A stretch of 64,000 bases of DNA. It comes from Dyadobacter sp. CY312 (GTDB lineage: Bacteria > Bacteroidota > Bacteroidia > Cytophagales > Spirosomataceae). Below, in pieces: positions 35,321-43,682 of the stretch. The notes under the pieces were generated by a model. The model made no database searches, was not told where the DNA came from, and worked only from the letters and a program-made list of their open reading frames with translations. A program made the translations under genes and the position numbers. The stretch lies in contig NZ_JAJUXG010000009.1 of assembly GCF_021390535.1 (NCBI RefSeq), positions 310,001 through 374,000 of the forward strand. The letters are read 5' to 3'. Position 1 is the stretch's first letter. Each line of letters begins with the position of its first letter.

Positions 35321-37030
35321 ATGGCGTCAATAGAAAGCCTGAAACAGCAATTAAAGGATTTGCTTATTTTAAATCATGGCGATATAAAAATAACGGAATA
35401 TCCCAATTTGGTGTCAGACGGAAGGGAACTTGATTTTAATCTTGGACAATTAAATCAGCTTATACAACAGGTCTATTCAGAAATTGACTGGCGACCATAT
35501 GAGATCATTAATACTAAACTTGAACTGATTTTTCGCAAAGGTATCTTGACGACAGAGCAATTTGAGGAAATTGCGTTGCTTGTTGGAGACAGCGTTAACA
35601 GAAATATTATTACGCAATATGTTATAGCGGAGTTAAAAAAAAGAGATTTTAAACCGCGCGAGATAAATCACGCCGATCCATTGTCTATTCAGAATAAATG
35701 GATGACCGATTTAGTCTGGCTGGATTATAAGGAAAGTCTGATTGAAGTGGAATGGCTTGGTGAAAAGGCTAATTCATTAAGCAAGCTTGGCGATATCTCA
35801 TTCAATAATAAAGACGACGCGAAATATTTTCTGAGAAACGGAAATTACCTGCCCGGGCTTGTCACTGCTTTGACGAAGAGCGCATCAAAAGCAGACGAAT
35901 TTGCGAGAATTATTGAAGAGGAATTTGATTCGGAAAAGCGCTATTTACGAATTCTCTATAAATTAAACCCCCGTTTACCTTTTCGTTTTGAGGACGAACT
36001 TTACACAGAAGTTCCCGCTTTGTTGCAAAAAGCATGTGAAACTCCAAAAGGGTATGAAGCTTTAAAGGAAATATACAGCAAAGGAATCCTGCATATCTGG
36101 ATTCGGGAGTCGGATCCGGGGATAGCCCTAAATCTTTCTAATCAGTACGATCTCAATAGTTTTCTAAGATTCCTGTATAAAACTGACGCTAGCCTACCTT
36201 TTTTTATCAAGAATCTAAGATTCCTGACACCTGAAGCTCTTTCAAATTACGCCAAGACAGATTTTTCTATCTGGCCTGACGTTGCAGAATCCATGGCAGC
36301 CCGGAATATTCATGAATGGTTTTCCGGCATTGGCAAAGAGACTTGGAACGATCAAATTGCCGCGAGTTATGAGTTTATCTCCAATGCTACGTATTATTCA
36401 GAGGGAGAAATCAGGCTTGGTATGGTTCAGGCACTGTTTCATATAATCAATATTTTTTCTAACAAACCCAAGCTTGTAGCTGACCAGGAAAAGATACAAC
36501 TGTTGGCTATTGATGGTGGTCTTACCGTAAACCATACCATCAATATCTCTTTGAAGGATGACGGGTATACCAAAGCAAAGGTTTATTTTAAATTTACGAA
36601 GGAGGGTATTTCACTGAATAAGGATATTTTAGAATTTAACAATCTGGAAGGCAAGCTAAGTGAAAATTTCGATATCATCATTGATACCTTTTTACTGCAA
36701 AAAGAGGAGCTTTATCATCTGGAACTCGTAATATCTTCTGTTTACGAGGATATTGTTATACCTGTCGATATAAAAGTTGTTTTTCCTAAAAAAGCCTACA
36801 TTACAAAACTTGTACTCTACGGCTTCCTGACGGCTTGTTACTTTGGTGCCTTCAGATTTCTATTGGGCGTTTTCACTGGTTACAAGGGTTGGTTAGTTCA
36901 CAATGTAGAAGTGGGAAATCCTGATAACATTATTAATAATTCACCTTTACTGGCATTTTTCCTATTTGCTCTGTTTATTTTAGGCGGGATATTTTCCTTC
37001 AGTTTGGTTAAAAAATATGAGAAGATATGA
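35321..37030 (+). CDS. Repeat-containing protein with two C-terminal membrane helices
   Basis: This is a 569-residue protein. After a helical N-terminal region (1-190) it contains two similar units, at about 208-264 and 281-337. Each begins with a [YF]LR[IF]LYK block, then LPF, and ends with a W-containing stretch (HIWIRESD, HEWFSGIG). A beta-sandwich-like region follows (about 400-490). Two membrane helices close it (about 492-515 and 543-562), so most of the protein should be cytoplasmic. No catalytic motif is seen. The two repeats look like protein-interaction modules. It overlaps the next gene by 4 bases (ATGA). Confidence 0.75.
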   Translation: MASIESLKQQLKDLLILNHGDIKITEYPNLVSDGRELDFNLGQLNQLIQQVYSEIDWRPYEIINTKLELIFRKGILTTEQFEEIALLVGDSVNRNIITQYVIAELKKRDFKPREINHADPLSIQNKWMTDLVWLDYKESLIEVEWLGEKANSLSKLGDISFNNKDDAKYFLRNGNYLPGLVTALTKSASKADEFARIIEEEFDSEKRYLRILYKLNPRLPFRFEDELYTEVPALLQKACETPKGYEALKEIYSKGILHIWIRESDPGIALNLSNQYDLNSFLRFLYKTDASLPFFIKNLRFLTPEALSNYAKTDFSIWPDVAESMAARNIHEWFSGIGKETWNDQIAASYEFISNATYYSEGEIRLGMVQALFHIINIFSNKPKLVADQEKIQLLAIDGGLTVNHTINISLKDDGYTKAKVYFKFTKEGISLNKDILEFNNLEGKLSENFDIIIDTFLLQKEELYHLELVISSVYEDIVIPVDIKVVFPKKAYITKLVLYGFLTACYFGAFRFLLGVFTGYKGWLVHNVEVGNPDNIINNSPLLAFFLFALFILGGIFSFSLVKKYEKI

Positions 37031-37467
37031 AAGATGGAAGATCCATAATTTTGTCTCTGGCAATAGCTGCCTTGTTTGCCTACTTATTGCGTGGTTTTCT
37101 TGGAAAAGTAAGTTCCTTTTTCTTTGTCCCAATAGACAATCTTTTATTCATTTCAGGTAGCATTCCACCAGTTTTAATGTGGATGGTTTTTGGATTATTG
37201 ATCGGGCTTGTATTTGGTTCATTTGTTTCAATAAAAAAATATAAACTTGACTACAAGTTACTTATATACCCGATATTGACTTTGCTCTTAGGTGTAGGTT
37301 TAATAATACTAGCCTCATTTGTTGTAGAGAAATCTAAGAAAAAATCTGATGGTAAGGTTACTGGAGAGGTTGTACCAGACGGTAGGAATCAAAAAGATTT
37401 GTCTTCGACAAACCGTACGAAATTGAATGAAATATTAAATAAAGCCATTCAGGCGGCGGAAAATTAG
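37027..37467 (+). CDS. Small membrane protein, last gene of the operon (possibly truncated)
   Basis: This 146-residue protein has three hydrophobic segments (about 8-26, 44-70 and 79-98) and a hydrophilic tail ending NKAIQAAEN. It starts within the stop of the previous gene (ATGA overlap), so it is translationally coupled. The same frame continues past the TAG with protein-like sequence (RYESAEELFVKASS...), as if the stop had replaced a sense codon. The gene may therefore be a truncated form of one that ended in a TPR-like helix pair. It may also be intact in this strain. The bases around it are AT-rich. Confidence 0.65.
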   Translation: MKDGRSIILSLAIAALFAYLLRGFLGKVSSFFFVPIDNLLFISGSIPPVLMWMVFGLLIGLVFGSFVSIKKYKLDYKLLIYPILTLLLGVGLIILASFVVEKSKKKSDGKVTGEVVPDGRNQKDLSSTNRTKLNEILNKAIQAAEN

Positions 37468-37606
37468 AGATACGAAAGCGCAGAAGAACTTTTTGTAAAA
37501 GCATCATCGATTGGAAAAGGTGATTCACGGCTGGATCTCTATGAACGAAAAAGCCGATGCCTACCTTATCAAATTCGGCGCGAAAGTTGGTATTCGTTTG
37601 TGGTAG
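37468..37606 (+). pseudogene. Possible 3' remnant of the preceding membrane-protein gene
   Basis: After the TAG at 37465-37467 the same frame reads RYESAEELFVKASS, then SRLDLYERK, a TPR-like helical pattern. At the A5 run 37548-37552, removing one A would join this to a second frame reading ADAYLIKFGAKVGIRLW before a TAG at 37604-37606. Together they would extend the gene by about 45 residues. So two lesions (a nonsense codon and a +1 shift) or a coincidence could explain it. Confidence 0.5.
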
Positions 37607-37614
37607 GCTGTTTT

Positions 37615-37658
37615 GATAGAATAATATATCATTCTTTTTAAAGATATATTATTCTATC
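37615..37658. terminator. AT-rich perfect inverted repeat, probable bidirectional terminator
   Basis: The 15-base arms gatagaataatatat (37615-37629) and atatattattctatc (37644-37658) are perfectly complementary around a 14-base loop. It lies between the operon and the convergent sensor kinase gene, 11 bases beyond the kinase stop. Confidence 0.7.
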
Positions 37659-37669
37659 TATCTCCCCTC

Positions 37670-40600
37670 CTACTTCAACCATTCCCCCAACATCCCTTCA
37701 TAGCTTTCCAAAAACCTGGTGTAAGCCTTCTGCAATTCGGGCAAGGCCGCGGCTAAGGTGCTGGTATCATCTGATTTTAATCGCCATTCTGCATCCCTGG
37801 CAATTTCTGCAACTTGTGAAACACCTACCGTTCCGGCACTACCTTTGAGTGTATGCAAATTACTTTTCACGGTAGCAATGTCGCCTGTCGCGTATGCTTC
37901 GATGGCTCCTGCAACCAGCTCATCCGATTCTGTTACGAAATCTTCAAAAACCGACAGAACCAGGTCAGCCCCGCCGATACCGTTAAGCTGATCAATAATC
38001 TCCCGATCCAGAACCGGCAATGTCATTTCCTTGGCTTCTTCGGCCTGCTTTGACTCAACCTTGTGTTCTACTGAATCTGAGAAAAGCTCTCTGACCTTAT
38101 GAATAAGTGTTTGCGCACGGATAGGCTTGGCAATGTAATCGTCCATCCCCTGGCTTATAAACCGATCGCGGTCTTCTTTCATGGAGTAGGCAGTCATTGC
38201 TACAATCGGAGGTAAATCTGTGAAGCGCCTTTTGAGTTCGGAAGTGGTTTCTACGCCATCCATATCCGGCATTTGTATGTCCATAAAAATGATGTCATAC
38301 ATTCTGTTTCCGGAGTTCGCCTTTTCTTCAACCTTGTCAATGGCCTGATAACCACTTTCGGCCAAATCCACCACACAACCTGCTTTTTTAAGTATTTCAT
38401 TCGCGACTTTTCTGTTCACTGCGTTATCGTCAACCAATAGAATCGTGGGATGATTTTTGGCAAACACATCCTGGATCGGCACTTCTTCGAGTTCTTTGGT
38501 TGTACTCACCTGAGCCATGGAAGTTTCGGTGGTTTCGAAGGTAAACCAGAATGTACTCCCCTCCCCTGGGGTCGATTCCACGCCGATGCTTCCGTTCATG
38601 AGCTCGCAAAGCTGCTTGGAAATAGCAAGACCAAGGCCCGTGCCCCCAAACGATTTACGAGAAGAATTGTCGAGCTGAGTGAACGACGTAAACAATATCT
38701 GCTTGTCCATCGCGCTGATTCCTATCCCTGAATCCTGGACTTCCACTTTGATCTTATTGAAAAGACCATCTCTTTTAACAGACGTCAGGAAAACTTTCAC
38801 CGCACCGTTTTCAGTAAATTTCAACGCGTTGGAGGTGAGGTTGGATAGGATTTGTAATAACCTGGTCTGGTCCGCGATGATGTATTTCGGCAGATCAGAC
38901 GCAATGTAATAGGATAACGTGTTGCCTTTGCTTTTCGCGGTTTGTCCGAACAGGGATACAAGTTTCAGCAATAGCTCTTCTACGGCTATTGGTGCTTCGT
39001 GCAGCTCCATTTTACCAGCTTCAATTTTTGAAAGATCCAGAATATCATTCAAAATGTGAAGCAGGGTTTCCGACGAGCGTTTGATTGTCAGCACATAATC
39101 TTTTTGTTCAACGTTTAACGGCGTTTCTCCCAGCAAGTCTATCATACCAATCACTCCATTCATTGGCGTGCGAATCTCATGACTCATGTTGGCAAGAAAC
39201 CCTTCTTTTACTTTCAGTGAGCGCTCCGCATGTTCCTTGGCTTTCAGCAATTCAAGCTCGTTGCGTTTCAATTCGGTAATATCTCTCGCCAGTACTGCCA
39301 CTTCCGCAGGTTTTCCTTTGTCGTCTACAAAAAGAAGCATGTTCACCATGAACTGGCGCTCTGTTCCATCTTTCCTGTTGAGTGTTATTTCGAAGTTTCG
39401 CAGACTTCGACTTTTCCTAAGTCTTATAAGAGCTGAATGAATCTTTTTCCGGTCCATGAAAAACTCTGACACCGGATGCCCGATTACTTCGTCGGGCAGG
39501 TAGCCAAGCCGTTTCAGCACCGACTGGCTTATCATGCTGATTATACCATGACGGTTGATACGGCAATAGATATCCTGCAAGTTTTCGAAAATACCACGGA
39601 AAAGCTCTTCGCTGTGCCGCAGCGACAATTCCGCTTCTTTACGTCTGGTGATGTCGCGTGCAATACCCGAAACTTCCTCAATTACACCCTGGGCGTAGCG
39701 GATCGGATTCAGGTAAAATTCCAGCCACATTTCCCCACCATCCTTTTTATCTATCTTAAATTCAAAATACTGCGGTTCGCCACGCAATGCCTGTCTGTAC
39801 TTGGCATCGAGCGTACGGCGGTTGTTCACGCCAACCATTCTCCATCCAAATTTTTCGGCACTCACTTGTAACGTCGGTCTTACACCTACCTCAGAATGAA
39901 TAAGATCGGCATAATTTTTATTGAAAGAAGTCAACTGCAAAGTCTTGTTCACAGACCAGATCAGATGGGAGCTACTGTCAAAAATGGCATTCAGGCGGGC
40001 CACGTATTTGCTTAGCTCCTCCTCGCTTTGCTTCCTCGCAATGGCCAGTGCAACCTGACCAGATATAAATTCCAAAAGTTCAAGATCCCGCGCATCAAAC
40101 ATTTTAGCATCGTCGTATGACTTCACGCCTATGATACCAGTAACCCTGTCGCCAATACGCAACGGCACACAAAGTAACTGTTGTGGTGTGACGCCATACA
40201 GGTGAAGGCTGTTTGTTTTAGCTAGCTCTTCAATATCCTGCCCTGATAAAAACAGTGGTTTATTGGACGCAATAGCATATTCTGTAACACCATTACCAAG
40301 TCTCCGGCGTGTAAATCGTACGTTGCCTTTGAAATACTGATCTACGTAGTATGGAAAATAGAGGTAACTTTTGCTTGGGTCGTAAAGGGCTATAAAGAAG
40401 TTTTTTACATCGATGATTTTGCCGAGCTCATCATGAATCGTATGGTAAAAATCGTCCAGATTTTGCGCATTCAGAGTCCAGTTTGCAATACTGTAATACA
40501 GATTCTGCGCCTTTTCTGCTCTGATCTTTTCAGTAAAATCATTTAATATGCAGCGGAACGCGGTCGGTTTCCCGTTGTCGAAACGGCAATTAACACTACC

Positions 40601-41281
40601 GGTAACAAACACTTTTTTACCGTCTCTGTTTATGAAAACTGCCTCAAAATTGGGATTTGATATTCCCTGCTCAATAAGTTTCAGCTGTGCTTCTGCTTCC
40701 TCTTTATGCTGTGGATGAATAATGTCCTGCATCCGCATAGAAGCAATTTCATCCAGGCCGTAGCCGAGTACCTCGCGCCAGGCTTTGTTTACAAAGATGA
40801 ACTTCCCGTCCATAGCCACCAGTTGAATAAGGTCGCTGGTGTTATCCACCAAATCCTGCAATTGCGAATTTGACTTGGCTATCGACGACTCCATTCGTCT
40901 TCTGCGGGTAATGTCATCACCCACAAGCGTTACGCATTTAACACTTTCCTCCTCCGTCTGAACCAGAACAGAATTAATGGAAAAAGTACGCAATGTTCCT
41001 TTGCTGGCAAGAAATGGCACCTCACGCTGTTCCAGTTTCCTTTTTCCCTGAATGCCCTCTTCCAGCATTTGCTTTATTTCATCAGCTTCATCCTGCGGAA
41101 TTAGTTTATCGAAAAGACTATGACCAATCAGTTCCTGTTCTGTCCAGCCGGTTTTCATAAGGGCATGGGCACTAATATTTTGTATGATGAAGTCCGGTGA
41201 AAAGGTTACGCCGATTAGATTCAGATGATGAAGTGTAGCATGTATGGTATGCCAGTCCGTCTGGGACGATATCATTTCCAT
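37670..41281 (-). CDS. Hybrid sensor histidine kinase/response regulator with PAS, GAF, REC and HPt
   Basis: This 1203-residue cytoplasmic kinase has, in order, two PAS domains (about 15-130 and 140-255), a GAF domain (about 270-420) and two more PAS domains (about 430-550 and 560-680). HisKA follows with the phospho-histidine His701 in NMSHEIRTPMNG, then HATPase_c (VQDSGIGIS, GGTGLGLAI), a receiver domain with phospho-Asp1001 (FMDIQMPDMDG) and a C-terminal HPt domain with His1143 (LHTLKGSAG). All four phosphorelay residues are present, so it can run a full relay inside one protein. No transmembrane segment is seen. The last relay partner (a DNA-binding regulator) is not nearby. The ligands are unknown. 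Confidence 0.93.
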   Translation of the reverse strand: MEMISSQTDWHTIHATLHHLNLIGVTFSPDFIIQNISAHALMKTGWTEQELIGHSLFDKLIPQDEADEIKQMLEEGIQGKRKLEQREVPFLASKGTLRTFSINSVLVQTEEESVKCVTLVGDDITRRRRMESSIAKSNSQLQDLVDNTSDLIQLVAMDGKFIFVNKAWREVLGYGLDEIASMRMQDIIHPQHKEEAEAQLKLIEQGISNPNFEAVFINRDGKKVFVTGSVNCRFDNGKPTAFRCILNDFTEKIRAEKAQNLYYSIANWTLNAQNLDDFYHTIHDELGKIIDVKNFFIALYDPSKSYLYFPYYVDQYFKGNVRFTRRRLGNGVTEYAIASNKPLFLSGQDIEELAKTNSLHLYGVTPQQLLCVPLRIGDRVTGIIGVKSYDDAKMFDARDLELLEFISGQVALAIARKQSEEELSKYVARLNAIFDSSSHLIWSVNKTLQLTSFNKNYADLIHSEVGVRPTLQVSAEKFGWRMVGVNNRRTLDAKYRQALRGEPQYFEFKIDKKDGGEMWLEFYLNPIRYAQGVIEEVSGIARDITRRKEAELSLRHSEELFRGIFENLQDIYCRINRHGIISMISQSVLKRLGYLPDEVIGHPVSEFFMDRKKIHSALIRLRKSRSLRNFEITLNRKDGTERQFMVNMLLFVDDKGKPAEVAVLARDITELKRNELELLKAKEHAERSLKVKEGFLANMSHEIRTPMNGVIGMIDLLGETPLNVEQKDYVLTIKRSSETLLHILNDILDLSKIEAGKMELHEAPIAVEELLLKLVSLFGQTAKSKGNTLSYYIASDLPKYIIADQTRLLQILSNLTSNALKFTENGAVKVFLTSVKRDGLFNKIKVEVQDSGIGISAMDKQILFTSFTQLDNSSRKSFGGTGLGLAISKQLCELMNGSIGVESTPGEGSTFWFTFETTETSMAQVSTTKELEEVPIQDVFAKNHPTILLVDDNAVNRKVANEILKKAGCVVDLAESGYQAIDKVEEKANSGNRMYDIIFMDIQMPDMDGVETTSELKRRFTDLPPIVAMTAYSMKEDRDRFISQGMDDYIAKPIRAQTLIHKVRELFSDSVEHKVESKQAEEAKEMTLPVLDREIIDQLNGIGGADLVLSVFEDFVTESDELVAGAIEAYATGDIATVKSNLHTLKGSAGTVGVSQVAEIARDAEWRLKSDDTSTLAAALPELQKAYTRFLESYEGMLGEWLK

Positions 41282-41350
41282 AGTTCCCTTTGCTCGTATT
41301 TTTTAAGGTTCGTTCCTATTCTTTATTCGTTAAATCTACGAATTAAGACG

Positions 41351-41358
41351 TAATTTTG
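41351..41358 (+). promoter_or_regulatory. Candidate -7 element overlapping the rsmA leader
   Basis: The bases taattttg match TAnnTTTG exactly only 5 bases before the GTG used as rsmA start. If real, transcription would start at or next to the start codon. Confidence 0.3.
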
Positions 41359-41362
41359 GCAT

Positions 41363-42196
41363 GTGAAAAGTAATTATAAAAATCGGAGCGACTCGAAAGT
41401 CCGTGCCAAAAAACATTTGGGGCAGCACTTTCTGAAAGATATGAACATTGCAAGGCAGATCGTAGATGGTCTCACCGGGCATTCAGGTTACACCAAAGTC
41501 CTCGAAATTGGACCAGGCATGGGTGTTTTGACCCAATTTTTGCTAACAAACGAGGCCTACGAAACGCATGTGATCGAAATCGATACGGAATCGGTAGCCT
41601 ATTTAAAAAAGCATTATGAAGCCTTGACACCACGCATTATTGAGGGTGACTTTCTGAAATATGATACCTCATTAGCATTCCCCGATCCATTTGCGATCAT
41701 CGGAAACTTTCCATACAACATCTCTTCGCAGATATTTTTCAGAGCGCTTCAGATAAGGGATCAGATTCCTGAAATTGTTTGTATGCTGCAAAAGGAAGTT
41801 GCTATGAGAATTGCATCTCCTCCGGGAAATAAGGATTACGGTATTCTAAGCGTTCTATTGCAGGCATTTTACAATATTGATTACCTTGTTTCGGTTCCTC
41901 CGGGAGCATTCGACCCACCTCCCAAAGTGCAGTCGGGGGTAATTAGGCTCAGGCGAAATACGACGGAAAGACTGGAGTGCGACGAAAAAATGTTTTTCAG
42001 GGTGGTTAAAACCGCATTCAATCAACGCAGGAAAACGTTGAGAAATGCACTGAAACCGATTGGCGAAATGCCCGACCACCCGTTGCTCACCAAACGTGCC
42101 GAACAACTCAGCGTGGCAGAATTTGTGACACTTACACAACTGGCACAGGAGCTGGGACAGCCTGTCGGGGATATCATTGCCGACGAAGAAGAATAG
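41363..42196 (+). CDS. rsmA: 16S rRNA (adenine1518/1519-N6)-dimethyltransferase RsmA
   Basis: This 277-residue RsmA/KsgA dimethylates two adjacent adenines in helix 45 of 16S rRNA. It shows the N-terminal [11 protein letters not shown], the SAM-binding [10 protein letters not shown], the catalytic NFPYNIS and the C-terminal [12 protein letters not shown]. The start is a GTG at 41363; the overlapping ATG at 41361 is followed by a stop, and the next in-frame ATG lies after the LGQHFL motif. mgtE follows 56 bases later. Confidence 0.95.
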   Translation: MKSNYKNRSDSKVRAKKHLGQHFLKDMNIARQIVDGLTGHSGYTKVLEIGPGMGVLTQFLLTNEAYETHVIEIDTESVAYLKKHYEALTPRIIEGDFLKYDTSLAFPDPFAIIGNFPYNISSQIFFRALQIRDQIPEIVCMLQKEVAMRIASPPGNKDYGILSVLLQAFYNIDYLVSVPPGAFDPPPKVQSGVIRLRRNTTERLECDEKMFFRVVKTAFNQRRKTLRNALKPIGEMPDHPLLTKRAEQLSVAEFVTLTQLAQELGQPVGDIIADEEE

Positions 42197-42252
42197 ACAA
42201 AAGCGAATTGAGAGGCTAGTCGCTAGTAAGAAACAGCTTAAAGCCGAAAAAA

Positions 42253-43605
42253 ATGACGTTTGAATTAACGAAAGAGTACGTAGATCAGATACAGGAATTA
42301 ATAGATAACCGCGATTCCGAAGGTATAAGAGAAAGCATGGAGGGGCTTTTCCCGGCCGACATTACCAGTTTGCTTTCTGAATTGGATACGGATCATGCCA
42401 AATTTCTGGTAACACAGCTTGAAACTGAAACGGGCGCTGAAATTATTGCAGACCTGGATGAGAACGACCGTCGTGATTTCCTTAAAGCATTCACTTCGGA
42501 AGAAATTTCCCGTTACGTTAATCTTTTCGATTCGGATGATGCCGTGGATTTGCTCAATGAGCAGCCGATTCAGGTTAGAGAAGAAGTAATTGCTTTGCTT
42601 GAAGACCGTGAACAGGCTCGTTTCATTCTTGACCTGCTTCATTACGACGAAGACGTTGCCGGTGGTTTGATGCAGAAAGAGCTTGTGAAAGCGAATGTAA
42701 ACTGGACGGTAAACGAGTGTATTGAAGAACTTCGCAAGCAGGCCGAAGATGTGGGGCGTGTATATGCGGTTTATGTTACGGACGAAAGCGGCAAATTACT
42801 TGGTTTGCTTTCTCTTAAGAAAATCGTTCTTGCGCACAAAAACACCAAAATTGAAAGCCTGTACGACAAGGATGTAATCTTTGTGGAGACTTACCGTCCT
42901 GCGGAAGAGGTGGCAGAGCTGATGCAGAAGTATGACCTTGACACGCTGCCCGTAGTGAATGTTCAGGGCAAACTGCTGGGAAGGATCACGATTGATGACG
43001 TGATCGACTTTATTACCGAACAGGCCAGTTCGGATACCATGGCAATGGCCGGTATTACGGGGGATGTGGAAGAAGACGATACCATTTTCCAACAAACCAA
43101 AGCGCGTTTACCCTGGCTACTTGTGGGCATGATGGGCGGAATGGTTGCTGCCAAATTCATTGGTTATTTTGAAGGGGATCTCAAAGTAATTCCTGCAATG
43201 GCCGCATTCATCCCGATTATAGGATCCACAGGCGGAAACGTAGGTATTCAAACCTCTTCCCTTATACTGCAAAGCCTTGCCGATAAAAGCGGGCTTGATG
43301 TAGGACTGGGTGAGCGACTCATTCGAATGCTCGCCGTGGCACTAATTAATGGGTTTATCATCAGCGGTATTGTCTTCGGATTCAATCTCCTGATCGGAAA
43401 TGAAATGCAACTCGCTTTGGTCGTGTCAGCAGCCTTAATGTCTGTGGTTTTTCTTGCATCCTTTATGGGGACAGTCACGCCAATCGCACTGGAAAAAGTT
43501 GGCATAAATCCCGCTGTTGCGTCTGGCCCGTTCATCACTACCGCCAACGACTTAATCGGGTACGCGGTGTACTTCGGGCTTGCACATGTATTGCTCGATC
43601 TTTAA
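42253..43605 (+). CDS. mgtE: Magnesium transporter MgtE
   Basis: This 450-residue protein has the MgtE order: an N-terminal superhelical MgtE_N domain (about 15-125), two CBS domains (about 130-250; MQKYDLDTLPVVNVQGKLLGRI) and a C-terminal channel of about five membrane helices (310-450). The pore signature FIPIIGSTGGNVGIQTSSL is intact. The cytoplasmic N and CBS domains close the channel at high Mg2+, so gating is built into the protein. It may share a transcript with rsmA. Confidence 0.95.
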   Translation: MTFELTKEYVDQIQELIDNRDSEGIRESMEGLFPADITSLLSELDTDHAKFLVTQLETETGAEIIADLDENDRRDFLKAFTSEEISRYVNLFDSDDAVDLLNEQPIQVREEVIALLEDREQARFILDLLHYDEDVAGGLMQKELVKANVNWTVNECIEELRKQAEDVGRVYAVYVTDESGKLLGLLSLKKIVLAHKNTKIESLYDKDVIFVETYRPAEEVAELMQKYDLDTLPVVNVQGKLLGRITIDDVIDFITEQASSDTMAMAGITGDVEEDDTIFQQTKARLPWLLVGMMGGMVAAKFIGYFEGDLKVIPAMAAFIPIIGSTGGNVGIQTSSLILQSLADKSGLDVGLGERLIRMLAVALINGFIISGIVFGFNLLIGNEMQLALVVSAALMSVVFLASFMGTVTPIALEKVGINPAVASGPFITTANDLIGYAVYFGLAHVLLDL

Positions 43606-43682
43606 ACCTCAGATCACGTTTCTTGATAACCATTTAAGTAAACAAACGCATACAAATGCTTTCGATATCAAACATCATTGGT

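Noticed and set aside
39476-39871. 131-residue plus-strand frame inside the hybrid kinase
   Set aside because: Shadow of the fourth PAS domain; no protein-like signature.
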